Shown here: one piece after another, positions 15,306 to 25,247 of the stretch
Layout of the letters: every line of letters starts with the position of its first letter
How positions within the stretch are numbered: the stretch's first letter is position 1
Assembly (NCBI GenBank): GCA_019359045.1
Contig: JAHHIA010000003.1
Coordinates: forward strand, 372,001-436,000
Source: Scytolyngbya sp. HA4215-MV1
Lineage (GTDB): Bacteria > Cyanobacteriota > Cyanobacteriia > Leptolyngbyales > Leptolyngbyaceae
Direction: 5' to 3'
DNA length: 64,000 nt
Program-made: the position numbers and the translations under genes
Notes under the pieces: model-generated
What the model saw: the letters and a program-made list of their open reading frames with translations, nothing else
The model's database searches: none
What the model was told of the DNA's origin: nothing

Positions 15306-17477
15306 TTATATATCCGGTGTGGGATCTGCTTTTTGAGTGCTCAGTGACCCGTCTAAATCGAGGTTAACGGATGAGAAATCTGAGTTTTTCGTTGGCTTTT
15401 TAGGAGATGCCTGTTGGGGATGCCCTGTACCGTAGGTTAGCGCATAGCTTTGTGCCAGCAGCCACAGCCAAAAAGCCGCGAAATGAGCTTCCAGCCAGGG
15501 TTGTAACTGGCGTACCCAACCTGGAAACCATCCGCCCAAGAGCAAATTCAGCAATGCCTGCCAGGTGAAATCGACATAGCTCCCCAGCCAGCGCAGTAAG
15601 TCTTTGGGTCCTGCCATTTGCCAGATCCAGAGCAGCAGAGCTGGATTTTGCCAGGCGGCTCGCAATGCCATGCGGTTAAAAGAGAGCCAATCTGCCCGGT
15701 CTTTAATGAAGGCTTCGGAAACGGTCGGCGACTCTGCTGCCAATACACCAAAGAAGGTATTGAGCATGGTATTGACCCGCTCTGGTGGCAGATGTTGATG
15801 AGTAGGCACCATCATTCCTTTAGAAAAGAGCCAGGTGACAGAGACATTGCTCTGATAGGCTCGAATTTGATTGAGATGTTGCACCTTGAGCAAATCGTGC
15901 TTCAATGCGGTGTCTAGCAGATCGGTAAGACGGGGCAAGTTGCGAACTAGCGAACCAAAACCTGTGAAGATGAGCGGGGATTGCAGGGATGCCGCATCCC
16001 CGATCGCAATCAGTCGATCGAAGGCGACTTGACGATCTCGACTCCCCACACTGAAATGACCAGGAATATATCCAAACGTGGGCTTCTTCCAAGTCAATTG
16101 ATCCAGTTCACAACGACGATACTCTGGCAGAATGGTGAAAAAATCCTCATACATCTCCAGCAGAGAACCAGGGTTGTCGGGATGCACCTGATGATAGTGA
16201 AATAGATAGAAGGTGAGGTCATTCCCTTCTCCAGGAAAGAGTTCCCAGATCAACTGGCGACCTCGCGAAATGTCGCCATGGCTGTTGAGCACATCTCCAT
16301 ATTGAGCATCCCACACAGATGGGTCGAAGCCAGAAACCACAGCCCCCACCGTAGGACAAACGCTATCAAACGCGCGCCCACCATTGAGCTGCCAGGAGAT
16401 CGGGGAAGCTGTGCCCATAGCATCCACCAACAAGCGTCCGCTGACTTGCCGGGTTGTCTGGGTGGGCAGGTGCTTTGCCTGGATGGTTACCTGCGATCGC
16501 CCTACATCGGCGCGAATAAACTCCGTCTCATCCCAGATCTCCCCTCCTGCCTCTCGCAATTTTTCGCCACAGCGTTTTAGCAACTTTTCAGAATCGATCG
16601 CGATATTGAGCACCGTTGGCGTGTGCAAAATCGGAGCCTTGGCATTGACAGGATTGTTGGCATCAAAGAACTTGTTAAACCCATCCACATATTCTCTGGC
16701 AATTAATCCCTCAAATTCTGCGGAGGTGAAGAGACCCAACTGAATCAGGCTTTGAAACTCCGATCGCGAAATATTCCACTCTCGATTCATCCGTCCGAAG
16801 GGGAGGCGCTCCAGCAACAGGACTCGATAACCTAACCGTGCCATCACCGCTGCATGAATAATGCCTAATGCCCCCCCTATATAGATCAGGTCATAGGTAA
16901 TCGATTCGGTAGCCGATGAGGGAGACTGGTGAGCAGGAAAAATTACTTGCTTGGGCTGTTGAGGCTGACACACGCCTTCTCGCCAGCGTTGCTCCCACCA
17001 ATAGGCACGAGTCAGGTCATATTCCCCATTGGGAAACTTCTGGAAATATTGAACAGTTAAAGGATATTGTTCTGCTAATGCCTCAAAAATAGGTTGCTGA
17101 GTGAAATCGACTTGCGGGGGCGAAGGATAGCTGGGCGGAAAGCGATCGCGAATATCCCTCACCAAATGGTTGAGTAGTCGCTGCTCCTGGGATAAGGGTT
17201 GTGCTGCCCATCGAAACGCTTTTAGGTAGGTCGTACGCTGTACTGTCCAGGCAAAAATCGCCAACTCATCGGATTCCAATTTTTCAGAAATTGCCTGATG
17301 GGAAGATGTAGAAGATTTATCAGCCTGCAAAGCCATTGCGACTGTAGGAAATTGCATCCGAATCCCGGTCAAAGTCAGGACTTTGTCACCCACTTCTGGT
17401 TGCCATTCTTGCTGCAACCAGCGAATGACCTTCGCCGGATCGGGTGTCGGAATTTCGAGATAAAGAACTTCTTTCAT
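15306..17477 (-). CDS. cruA: CruA-type lycopene cyclase family flavoprotein
   Basis: A 723-residue FAD/NAD(P)-binding protein of the CruA/CruP lycopene cyclase family. These enzymes act on the psi-ends of lycopene at the thylakoid or plasma membrane during carotenoid synthesis. The dinucleotide-binding fold starts at YDLIYIGGALGIIHAA (195-210) and is followed by RLPFGRMNREWNISR (224-238), a family hallmark. A second flavin-binding block AFDRLIAIGDAASLQSP lies near 510. The first 190 residues are a lineage-specific N-terminal domain. The C-terminal 120 residues are Trp-rich and amphipathic, probably membrane-associated. The length favours CruA over the shorter CruP, but I cannot exclude another paralogue. 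Confidence 0.72.
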   Translation of the reverse strand: MKEVLYLEIPTPDPAKVIRWLQQEWQPEVGDKVLTLTGIRMQFPTVAMALQADKSSTSSHQAISEKLESDELAIFAWTVQRTTYLKAFRWAAQPLSQEQRLLNHLVRDIRDRFPPSYPSPPQVDFTQQPIFEALAEQYPLTVQYFQKFPNGEYDLTRAYWWEQRWREGVCQPQQPKQVIFPAHQSPSSATESITYDLIYIGGALGIIHAAVMARLGYRVLLLERLPFGRMNREWNISRSEFQSLIQLGLFTSAEFEGLIAREYVDGFNKFFDANNPVNAKAPILHTPTVLNIAIDSEKLLKRCGEKLREAGGEIWDETEFIRADVGRSQVTIQAKHLPTQTTRQVSGRLLVDAMGTASPISWQLNGGRAFDSVCPTVGAVVSGFDPSVWDAQYGDVLNSHGDISRGRQLIWELFPGEGNDLTFYLFHYHQVHPDNPGSLLEMYEDFFTILPEYRRCELDQLTWKKPTFGYIPGHFSVGSRDRQVAFDRLIAIGDAASLQSPLIFTGFGSLVRNLPRLTDLLDTALKHDLLKVQHLNQIRAYQSNVSVTWLFSKGMMVPTHQHLPPERVNTMLNTFFGVLAAESPTVSEAFIKDRADWLSFNRMALRAAWQNPALLLWIWQMAGPKDLLRWLGSYVDFTWQALLNLLLGGWFPGWVRQLQPWLEAHFAAFWLWLLAQSYALTYGTGHPQQASPKKPTKNSDFSSVNLDLDGSLSTQKADPTPDI

Positions 17478-17623
17478 CAGGAGACTATCAACTCCGGTAA
17501 ATTTACTGAAAAAGGGAAGGTCAACCTAAGCAAAAGTACGTTAAACTGCCTATACGATTTTTCTCAAAAAACTTTACAACATTCTCATAATCAGATAAAA
17601 AGCATCTTTTGCGATCGTTAACC

Positions 17624-17857
17624 ATGAATTATCCTATTCCAGTCAGCCCCCAAGAAGTTGTTGATCTTCGGCAAAAAAATGTCTCCGAAGATCTGGTCGC
17701 AGCGGCGATCGCTGGAGTCGTCCAAGTCGCACGGGCTAAGGGGCAATCATTGGATGACCTGACGGCTGAAGTCATGGCGGATGATAGCCTACTCGATCGG
17801 CAGCAACGTTATTGGTTGAGTGAAATTGTTGCTCAGGCTTGGCAAACCCTGCCTTAA
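17624..17857 (+). CDS. small conserved cyanobacterial protein (77 aa)
   Basis: A 77-residue, mostly helical acidic protein (PVSPQEVVDLRQKNVSEDLV near the start, ending IVAQAWQTLP). I do not recognise a named family, but the composition and the HIP1 site in the frame look like an ordinary cyanobacterial gene. The ATG at 17624 is preferred to one five codons upstream because it gives the more plausible N-terminus. It is divergent from the cruA-type gene across a 146-base spacer that should contain both promoters. Confidence 0.6.
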   Translation: MNYPIPVSPQEVVDLRQKNVSEDLVAAAIAGVVQVARAKGQSLDDLTAEVMADDSLLDRQQRYWLSEIVAQAWQTLP

Positions 17858-18097
17858 GGGTTAAGAGGCAGAAGAAATCAAACATTGATAGAGCATAAAA
17901 TGTGGGCAGATTGTCCGCCTTGTAAGTAGGGGGGACACTCTGCTCGACCTGATCATTGAGCCTGACTGATGAGGCAGTCTCTCATGAGTAGCACACTCTA
18001 GTCCTGAACCATTGTCTGAAACTCAAAATCTACGCATCACACTAAACAGCAGCCGACCATGCCAAAAGTTGATCCCCTATGCCTGCTCTGCTCCACT

Positions 18098-19006
18098 TCA
18101 AGGCAAAAGGGGCAAAAATAATGTCACAAAGTAGTAGACCAAAGGTGCAGTAAAGACGTAACTATCGGCGCGATCGAGAATGCCACCATGCCCTGGAATC
18201 AATTGTCCAGAGTCTTTTACTCCAGCATCCCGCTTCATCATCGACTCAGTTAGATCACCCAATAGACTGGCAATCCCAATCAATAAACCCAGGGCACTCC
18301 CGGTCAAAAACCACCATTCCCAGTGGAAGCTCCAGCCACCAAAAGCGGCAACGGCAACACTGGCAGAAACACCAAATACGGACCCTTCCACAGTTTTCTT
18401 GGGGCTAATGTCCGAAAGCCGAGTGCGCCCAAATAGCTTACCGATTGTATAAGCACCAATATCGGCTGCCCAGATGCAGCCAAATGCCAGCAAAGTCAAA
18501 ATTAACCCCTGGGGTAAATGATGCAGATCTGCCCAGGAGTGGGGCAAATATCCATCAAGAGGAAAATTACTGGATTCGCGGCTTCCCAATGATCGCAACC
18601 GAATCCAATAGCTGGGGAGGTAACCTCCATAAAACAACCCCATGATAGAGGCGGAAATATCAGCGATCGTGGCAAATTTGGGTTGGAACAGGAGATAGAA
18701 GCAAATAAACGTCCCAGCAACTGGAAAAATTGCATCTGCCAGCGTGGGGGAGAGATGAGAAATCACTAACAAAGCCTGACTTACCACCAAGGTTGTCTTT
18801 GCGGCTGGCTGAATTCCCTTAGCACGAGCCAGTTGAAAATACTCCAATTGCCCCAGGTACACCAGAATGCCGAAGCCCAAGGTAAAATACCAACCGCCTA
18901 AACAAACCATTACCAGGGCAATCACGATCGCCACAATGCCACTGATAATCCGCGACCAAGGCATCGTCATGACTTCTTTTTGAGGTGACTTGGTCGAACT
19001 ATCCAT
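18098..19006 (-). CDS. cdsA: phosphatidate cytidylyltransferase
   Basis: Makes CDP-diacylglycerol from phosphatidate and CTP, the branch point to phosphatidylglycerol (and cardiolipin where present). A 302-residue polytopic membrane protein with about eight helices. The CDS signature is complete near the C-terminus: [20 protein letters not shown] followed by GILDRADS. The ATG at 19006 has AGGAG five bases upstream. The frame continues to a TTG at 19123 through a Ser/Asp-rich stretch that includes a 15-base direct repeat and is probably leader. It lies downstream of cbiT on the same strand, an arrangement I also recall in Synechocystis. Confidence 0.93.
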   Translation of the reverse strand: MDSSTKSPQKEVMTMPWSRIISGIVAIVIALVMVCLGGWYFTLGFGILVYLGQLEYFQLARAKGIQPAAKTTLVVSQALLVISHLSPTLADAIFPVAGTFICFYLLFQPKFATIADISASIMGLFYGGYLPSYWIRLRSLGSRESSNFPLDGYLPHSWADLHHLPQGLILTLLAFGCIWAADIGAYTIGKLFGRTRLSDISPKKTVEGSVFGVSASVAVAAFGGWSFHWEWWFLTGSALGLLIGIASLLGDLTESMMKRDAGVKDSGQLIPGHGGILDRADSYVFTAPLVYYFVTLFLPLLP

Positions 19007-19094
19007 TGGACTCCTGCTACAGGCAAAATCGCGATCTGAAATTGGGGCGATCTGAACTACATCCGTTGGTGAGCCATCCACCCTATCTTGATTT

Positions 19095-19127
19095 AATTCT
19101 GACAAATTCAGCAATTCTGACAAATTC
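19095..19127. repeat. 15-base direct repeat in the cdsA leader
   Basis: AATTCTGACAAATTC occurs at 19095-19109 and again at 19113-19127, separated by AGC. It lies about 90 bases upstream of the preferred cdsA start. It might be a paired regulatory site or a small slippage product. Confidence 0.45.
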
Positions 19128-19285
19128 GGTGCACTGAGTGAGGGCGCGCACCGAACCCCTTACCGATGAAAACAGGTGAGCCTTCACCTGCCATTTATCA
19201 GGTTATTTGAAGATTAAGAAGGTTAAGAATCGCTTTGCAACACTTTAACCGATTCAGGGACACCACAACAGCCCTAAGATCTGGG

Positions 19286-19888
19286 TTAATCCAATTTCTC
19301 GCCACTCAAAACAAAAATTGGATCGGCGGCAACAAAAATCTGGCTGGTTCCACGTTTTTCCAGACGGTTAATTCCCGATTGCACCACTTCAATGTTACGA
19401 ACTTGTAATTCCGAAAAACTTTCTGAAATAAAGTATAGGCTTTCTAAATTATTGGCTGTTGCAACCAACCGACCTTTGGGTTGCAGGTATCGCCAAACTT
19501 CTTTCAAAATTGCTTTGACAGAGCGTGCCCCTTCAATGCAAACACAGTGTGGGGTATCGGGGATATCCTTGAGACAGTCAGGCGCGCTACCCTCGACCAC
19601 CTCGACGTTGTGAACCTGAAAGCGATCGCAGTTTCGTCGAATTAAACTGGCAACTTCTTCGTCCCGTTCGATCGCAATAATTCGCCCTTGGGGACATAAC
19701 AGCCCCACTTCAACAGGAATGGTGCCGGTTCCTGCACCAATATCCCAAAGTACTGAATCTGGCTGGAGTCGTAAATGGGAAATTAGCAGTAACCGAATTT
19801 CTCGTTGGCTAAGCGGAATTCCGGGTAAGCGCTCAAATAAATCATCAGGGATGCCAGGAGTAATATAAGGCCAGAGAGAAGATGGCAT
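19286..19888 (-). CDS. cbiT: precorrin-6B C5,C15-methyltransferase/decarboxylase subunit CbiT
   Basis: A 200-residue SAM-dependent methyltransferase of the cobalamin (here probably pseudocobalamin) corrin pathway. It covers the C15-methylating, C12-decarboxylating half that is fused to CbiE in CobL proteins of aerobes. Signatures: GIPDDLFERLPGIPLSQREI (12-31), the SAM loop WDIGAGTGTIPVEVG (48-62), AIERDEE and EGSAPDCL. The protein is full length and stand-alone, as usual in cyanobacteria. It is followed after 279 bases by cdsA on the same strand and is divergent from an FHA gene. No cobalamin riboswitch is visible upstream. Confidence 0.9.
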   Translation of the reverse strand: MPSSLWPYITPGIPDDLFERLPGIPLSQREIRLLLISHLRLQPDSVLWDIGAGTGTIPVEVGLLCPQGRIIAIERDEEVASLIRRNCDRFQVHNVEVVEGSAPDCLKDIPDTPHCVCIEGARSVKAILKEVWRYLQPKGRLVATANNLESLYFISESFSELQVRNIEVVQSGINRLEKRGTSQIFVAADPIFVLSGEKLD

Positions 19889-20003
19889 GGGGAAAAGAAG
19901 AGATGGAAAATCGCCAATACAATTGAATTAAGTCTAATCTTGGAAATTGCAGAATTTTTTCGGATCGATTGCCCATTCACCGTCTGCGTATTTTTTTGGA
20001 ACA

Positions 20004-20384
20004 ATGCCTGCCGAGCCAAAACCCGTTCCCCTACTACTGATTTCGGATACCAAAGGCAACCGAGAGTTCCTTCTGGACAAAGAGCTGTACATCATTGGGC
20101 GGGATTCTAAGTGCGATATTCGCTTAGTATCTCCTTTTGTCTCTCGACACCATGCTACGTTGGTCAGATTTCAGGAAGCGAATGGAGCTTCCTACTACCG
20201 AATTGTAGATGGTGATCTTAGAGGCCAGCCTAGCACTAATGGCATTCTAATCAATGGTCGTAAATTAACATCTCACAAGCTAAAAAATGAGGATGAGATC
20301 GTCTTTGCGCCCAATGTGATGATTGTGTATTACGGGCTAGAACGGGGCGATGAGATGGAATGTAAAAAATTAGTTGCCTCTTAA
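20004..20384 (+). CDS. stand-alone FHA-domain protein
   Basis: A 126-residue protein that is essentially one forkhead-associated domain, which binds phosphothreonine peptides. Phosphopeptide-binding signatures are complete: IIGRDSKCDI (30-39), SRHH (47-50), and STNGILING (77-85). The C-terminus adds a short charged tail with a Cys. FHA-only proteins in cyanobacteria usually act with Ser/Thr kinases in signalling or secretion; no kinase is nearby. Start at the ATG 20004, since the frame upstream overlaps the cbiT promoter. Its FHA closely resembles that of the TPR-FHA protein at 25248-26297. Confidence 0.88.
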   Translation: MPAEPKPVPLLLISDTKGNREFLLDKELYIIGRDSKCDIRLVSPFVSRHHATLVRFQEANGASYYRIVDGDLRGQPSTNGILINGRKLTSHKLKNEDEIVFAPNVMIVYYGLERGDEMECKKLVAS

Positions 20385-20404
20385 CGGTTCAGGTGGGTAG
20401 GGTA

Positions 20405-20481
20405 GTGTTTCAAAGGTGTTGTTGGTATTTTTGAAAGCTTTGCCCAGCAAAGCTTTCAAAAATACCAACAACATGTCTAGA
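20405..20481 (+). repeat. long hairpin repeat, copy B
   Basis: GTGTTTCAAAGG leads into a 27-base arm (20417-20443), a CCA loop and its exact reverse complement (20447-20473), then TGTCTAGA. Compared with copy A one stem pair is G-C instead of A-T and the loop is CCA instead of GAA. It lies in the convergent spacer between the FHA and decarboxylase genes, 20 bases after the FHA stop. Confidence 0.9.
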
Positions 20482-20498
20482 CGGTGGGTAGGAGGCGG

Positions 20499-22016
20499 TC
20501 ATGCGAGAATGACGCGCAATGTTTCTAAGGTAGGGTCTGCACAGCCGCTAATCATGCCACCGGCGATACAAATTTGTTGTAAATAAGCAATGGCTGCGGG
20601 CGAGATCACTTCTCCCGGCATTAGAACGGGGATGCCGGGAGGATAAGGGCAAACCAACTCGGCACTCATGCGCCCCAGGGTCTGGGCGATCGGGATCGTT
20701 TCACTCGGTGAAAAAAAAGCATCGCGAAGGGTTAGTGGGCGCTCGGTCGGTGTGGAAAAATTTGCATTCTGGCTCGTGAGTGCAGCGCTGCGAATTTCTT
20801 TGGAGATAGTGTTGGGTTTACCTGCTTTAAGAACATGAGAATGAGATGCTTGAGCGAGTTGCTGAAATGCCTCAACCAACCGTTCAATATCTTCTTCCGT
20901 ATTGCCTGGGGTGATGATAAACGTCAGATGTTGGAGAGAGGGCAATTCTGCGGTAATTCCCCAAGTTTTGTGCAAGAGTTCATCCGCGGTAAAGCCATCT
21001 AGCCCTAAACCGGATACGGTGACTGTGAGGCGAGTGCGATCGAGTGCCACAAATCCAGGTGTGTTTGCGGAGTCTGTTTCTAAAACTGCAAGTCCATAAA
21101 TCTGGCGCAGGCGCGATCGCGCAGACTCCGCCAGATCAAGCGCTCGTTGCATCAAACTCGCTCCTTGGGTTGCCATTTGTTGTCGCGCGGCATCTAACGA
21201 AGCCAGCAGGAGATAGCTGGGACTGGTAGATTGCACCAGTGCCAGTGCCTTGCGAAGACGATCGTCTTGTACACGGTTACCACGTCGATGGATCATCGCT
21301 GCTTGGGTCATCGCTGCCAGCGTCTTATGAATTGATTGCACTGCGAGATCAGCACCCGCTAGCAGGGCTGGAGTGGGTAAATGGGTATGGAAGGCAAAAT
21401 GGGCACCATGCGCTTCATCAACGAGGAGCGGAATATTGTGTTGGTGCGCTAGATCAGCGATCGCTGCGACATCGCCGCAAACCCCGTAATAAGTCGGTGA
21501 TACCAGCAGTACAGCTTTGGCGTCTGGGTGTTGAGTGAGTGCTGCTGCGACCGCAGTGGGAGTAATACTATGTGCAATGTCCCTCACTGCGTCATATTCA
21601 GGGGCTAAAAAGATTGGAATTGCACCCGATAGAATCAGCCCTGAAATGGCTGACTGGTGTACGGTGCGGGGCAGAATGATTTTTTCGCCCGGATTGCATG
21701 TCGCCAAAATGGCGGCAATCACGCCACTGGTTGAACCGTTGACCAAAAAATCGGTCTGCTCCGCTCCAAAGGTTTGTGCTGCCAGCGCTTGTGCGGCGGC
21801 GATCGCCCCCTGCGGTGCGAATAGATTATCTAACTCTGGCAGCTCGGGCAAGTCAGCTTGAAACACGGCTTGCCCCCACCAATCGCCCAATGCCCTCGCA
21901 ATTCCTTTGCCTTGTCGATGTCCCGGTGTATGAAAAGGCGCACCTCTTCTTTCAGCAGCTGTTTTCAGCGCTGCTACCAGTGGCATTTGTGCCGCATGAA
22001 TGTGATAACTATCCAC
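20499..22016 (-). CDS. Orn/Lys/Arg decarboxylase family PLP enzyme
   Basis: A 505-residue fold-type I PLP enzyme that decarboxylates a basic amino acid, giving a diamine or agmatine for polyamine synthesis. Seen: PFHTPGHRQG (27-36), NGSTSG (93-98), VDEAHGAH (199-206, cofactor Asp and His) and the PLP-lysine motif SIHKT with K231. The C-terminal part carries LTLRDAFFSPSE and CPYPPGIPVLMPGE, typical of the family. Length fits the short cyanobacterial/Bacillus SpeA-like type. Substrate (arginine or lysine) cannot be decided from sequence. Sucrose synthase lies 67 bases upstream on the same strand; co-transcription is possible. Confidence 0.9.
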   Translation of the reverse strand: MDSYHIHAAQMPLVAALKTAAERRGAPFHTPGHRQGKGIARALGDWWGQAVFQADLPELPELDNLFAPQGAIAAAQALAAQTFGAEQTDFLVNGSTSGVIAAILATCNPGEKIILPRTVHQSAISGLILSGAIPIFLAPEYDAVRDIAHSITPTAVAAALTQHPDAKAVLLVSPTYYGVCGDVAAIADLAHQHNIPLLVDEAHGAHFAFHTHLPTPALLAGADLAVQSIHKTLAAMTQAAMIHRRGNRVQDDRLRKALALVQSTSPSYLLLASLDAARQQMATQGASLMQRALDLAESARSRLRQIYGLAVLETDSANTPGFVALDRTRLTVTVSGLGLDGFTADELLHKTWGITAELPSLQHLTFIITPGNTEEDIERLVEAFQQLAQASHSHVLKAGKPNTISKEIRSAALTSQNANFSTPTERPLTLRDAFFSPSETIPIAQTLGRMSAELVCPYPPGIPVLMPGEVISPAAIAYLQQICIAGGMISGCADPTLETLRVILA

Positions 22017-22083
22017 AAAAATTGCCTAGCGAATCCCCATTTCAATATAGGGCGTTGATAGGCAAAGTTGAGGGTCACTTGTG

Positions 22084-24507
22084 CTAGCGTTGCTTGTGCT
22101 GTTCTAGCAAAGCCTGTGCTCTAGGCTTATAGAGCAAATAGAATAGCGATTCCAGATAGCGCAGCATATCTTCTCGGTTCTCCTGCGACGTGTAATTCCA
22201 GAAGCCATAAATTTTGGATAACGAAAGCAGTTTGGTGGTGTGGATTTTCCAGGTATAGGTGTTGTAAACCCGTTCTACACCCCGTTGAGAAATTTCATGC
22301 CAATAATTGGGACTATGCTCACAGGTTCTGACAAATTGCAAAATAATCTCTGCCATTTCTTCTTGCAGGGTGGGATTAATATAAAATCCGTTGACTCGAT
22401 CCTGAATAATTTCTAGAGGCCCCCCAAACCGAGTCGCAAAGGTAGGCAACCCCGTAATCATCGATTCCAGGATGGTGAGACCAAACGCTTCAAACAGAGC
22501 GGGTTGCACAAAAATGCCCTGACGATCAGCAATTACCCGATAAATCTCTCCAGAGTCACTTTTGGGTAGACGGACCCCTAGCCAGCGAATCTTACCGTGC
22601 AAGTGATATTGTTCAATAATCTGGTAGAGCTTTTGGATTTCGCTAATTTCTTCGTGGTCGGTGGAATCTTCGGTGCGTAGTTTGCCCGCCACCAAAATCA
22701 AGTTACAGCGTTCTTGTAGTGCTGAACTTTTACCAAAGGCTTCTGCCAATCCTGTGAGGTTTTTGATGCGATCTAGCCGCGCCATGGAAAAGAGGGGGCG
22801 CTTACTGGGATCGTCCAGGGTGCCATACACCTGGCCGGAATCATCTAAGGTAAACAGCAGTTCTTCTAAGCGATCGCGATCGCTGAGTAAGCGATCTTTC
22901 TCACGAGTGTAGGGAAAGTAAACGTCCTCGTTGACCCCTGGCGGCACAACGTTGAACTTGGGACTGAATAACTCAATGCCACTGACAACGTGATAAAGCT
23001 CCGGCATGGTGAAGCTTTTATAGGATTCATACTGTCCGACGCTTTCGGGAGTGCCGACAATCTCCTGATAGGTACTGCTGATGATGAAGTTTGCGGCATT
23101 CATGGCGATCAAATCAGCTGTAAACTGGAGCGAAAAATGGTACTTATCCTCCAGGTCTTGCCAATAAAGATTACTGAATAGGTATTTGGATTTTTCCAAT
23201 GCATGGGCAATGTTGCACTGAGTCACCTTGAGACGTCGCGCTAACAAAAAAGCAACTAAGTTGCCATCCGAATAGTTGCCAACAATCAAATCCGGTTTAC
23301 CACCAAATTCTGCACGCAGCTCGAGTTCTGCATCGATCGCATAAGTTTCCAGGTAAGGCCAGATTTCAAAGCGCGAGATCCAACCTTGCGTGAGTTTGGG
23401 GTTAAAGTCTCGAAAAGGCACCCGCAAAATCCAGGCATCTGCTGTCCCATGAATTTTTTCGAGACGTTCATTACAAAGAGTCCCATCGCTATTGGGGATC
23501 AGCCGTGTTAAGACGATTACTTTCGGATGTACACCTAACACATCTAACCCAGCTAAGGCGATATCTTCTTGAAGTTGTTGTTCGAGACTTTTGACTTGAT
23601 CAAGAATATAAACAACTTGACCGCCCGTATCCGGTCGTCCTAACACCCCTTCCTGTCCGAACCAACCATGGGGCGACACCAGTGTCACCCGAAAAATCAT
23701 TGGAATGCGAGAAATAAAAGTCTCTAATGCTTGATGATCCGGGGAATCAATCAGCTGATCGAGGATTTCAAGCGTTTCTTGAACCCGTTGTGCAGTATTT
23801 CCCCAACCTGGCTCAAATCCCAAATTTTGCAGTTCAAACCGAAATGATTCATAGGGTTGTTCAGCAGAAAACCCGCCCACTATTGCCAGAGCCTGCTTCA
23901 GGGCATCAGACAACTGTTGATGAGATTGAATGCGCTCATTAATTAACAGCTGATAGCCGTTATACCGATGTAACCGCAGGAATCTAAAAAGTGCTTCTTG
24001 TCCCTGACGGGGATCGCCTTGAAAGAGTTGGCTGGAGAGATAACGGTTAAGAAATTCTACACCTTTGCCAATATTTTTAGGATCTCGAATGCTGGGTGAA
24101 TAGTCATAAAACGGTTGAAAGTCAATCTCAAAGACATCGCCTTCCTGAGGATTGTGCCGATTGACAAAACGATCGCGTAAATCCAAAAGTTCTTCAATTT
24201 GGATAGGTTCAACGGTTAAATCTTCTAGGATTCGGTAGGCTTCTTGATAGGCAATTTTGGGGCGAATGATCATGCAAAGACTCTCATTCTCTAGAATAAT
24301 TTCTTGCACGTAATAGATCAATTTGCCTAGACGGGACGTATGGTAAAACTGCTCAGATTTTTCGTAATTCTTGCAGTAATCTACAAATTCAGTTAGGATT
24401 TCGTTTCTCAAAAAATAGCGTTTGTCTGTAGCGCGCAATTGACTGGAGAACTGACGGAGGTTTGTTCTCTCGTCACTATTGAGAACAGCCTGAATCAGAT
24501 TAGACAT
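22084..24507 (-). CDS. susA: sucrose synthase
   Basis: An 807-residue GT4 enzyme that reversibly converts sucrose plus (U/A)DP to nucleotide-glucose and fructose. It therefore mainly cleaves sucrose in cyanobacteria to feed glycogen and cell wall synthesis. The N-terminal ~270 residues are the sucrose-synthase regulatory region. The GT-B core has SPHGWFGQ, GRPDTGGQVVYILDQV, PDLIVGNYSDGNLVA, FSMARLDRIKNL and PALFEAFGLTILE (the E-x7-E donor site). Length matches plant and cyanobacterial Sus. GGAGA lies 6 bases before the ATG. It precedes the decarboxylase gene on the same strand; upstream is a long non-coding region that probably carries its promoter. Confidence 0.95.
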   Translation of the reverse strand: MSNLIQAVLNSDERTNLRQFSSQLRATDKRYFLRNEILTEFVDYCKNYEKSEQFYHTSRLGKLIYYVQEIILENESLCMIIRPKIAYQEAYRILEDLTVEPIQIEELLDLRDRFVNRHNPQEGDVFEIDFQPFYDYSPSIRDPKNIGKGVEFLNRYLSSQLFQGDPRQGQEALFRFLRLHRYNGYQLLINERIQSHQQLSDALKQALAIVGGFSAEQPYESFRFELQNLGFEPGWGNTAQRVQETLEILDQLIDSPDHQALETFISRIPMIFRVTLVSPHGWFGQEGVLGRPDTGGQVVYILDQVKSLEQQLQEDIALAGLDVLGVHPKVIVLTRLIPNSDGTLCNERLEKIHGTADAWILRVPFRDFNPKLTQGWISRFEIWPYLETYAIDAELELRAEFGGKPDLIVGNYSDGNLVAFLLARRLKVTQCNIAHALEKSKYLFSNLYWQDLEDKYHFSLQFTADLIAMNAANFIISSTYQEIVGTPESVGQYESYKSFTMPELYHVVSGIELFSPKFNVVPPGVNEDVYFPYTREKDRLLSDRDRLEELLFTLDDSGQVYGTLDDPSKRPLFSMARLDRIKNLTGLAEAFGKSSALQERCNLILVAGKLRTEDSTDHEEISEIQKLYQIIEQYHLHGKIRWLGVRLPKSDSGEIYRVIADRQGIFVQPALFEAFGLTILESMITGLPTFATRFGGPLEIIQDRVNGFYINPTLQEEMAEIILQFVRTCEHSPNYWHEISQRGVERVYNTYTWKIHTTKLLSLSKIYGFWNYTSQENREDMLRYLESLFYLLYKPRAQALLEQHKQR

Positions 24508-25247
24508 GGCAACTCTCCTGTACGATTATTGGCAAAAACTCAACGACGACTGCCTAAAAGATCGATTAGTTCAAGGCAAAAAGTAGCTGAGTGGAACATC
24601 CCTTTGTTAAGTCAAACGAAATCTAGATCTGAGAAGATAGCCCTTATCTGATAGCATCCCATTCATACTGCACGATGGGATAATCAGAGTCCTTTATAGT
24701 CGAGGTTGAAAAAGTAAGCTTCTACCCCAAGTCTCAAAATCGATCAACTCTTCAAATGCACTTTGCAGCTATGTTGAAGGCTTATTGTTTTTTTGTAACA
24801 AATAGCCCAAATTATGCAATAGGTCTAAATGAATAAATTTCAGAGTTCATTTAGAATTTGTCAAAAAACATCGTTAAAGATGCACCGCAAATATTTGCGC
24901 AGAGGTGATGATCTGCACAAATTCCTTTCAGGGATTAACTAAGCTCGATGCAATGACTTGAAAAGACGAGGCATCCAGATTGGTTTGAGCGCTCTGGATA
25001 TATCGATAAACTTTGATTGGCTCGACTGAACGGCTGCCTGAAAGAAGGATCAGAAAAATCCCTTATCAAACATCTCACAGAATGATTCGTGATAGCGTAA
25101 AGCGATCGGTCAAAAATTTGAAGTTCTGGTAAAGATACCGGATATTACAAAAATGTGGGGGCTTGATTTCAACTTGCTTCCAGGCGCCCAAGCATCTCGC
25201 TGCTGTTAAAATATATTTGCTTTGAACGCAGGAGAACGCCGCCGAAC
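24508..25247. other. 740-base intergenic region upstream of susA
   Basis: AT-rich and without a convincing frame. It should hold the susA promoter at the left end and the 3' end of the TPR-FHA transcript at the right. I found no tRNA, perfect palindrome longer than 8 bp or terminator hairpin in it. Confidence 0.45.

Noticed and set aside
17900-17945. Imperfect GCAGA-TTGTCC / GGACA-CTCTGC hairpin after the 77-aa gene
   Set aside because: The stem is interrupted and there is no T-run; too weak to call a terminator.
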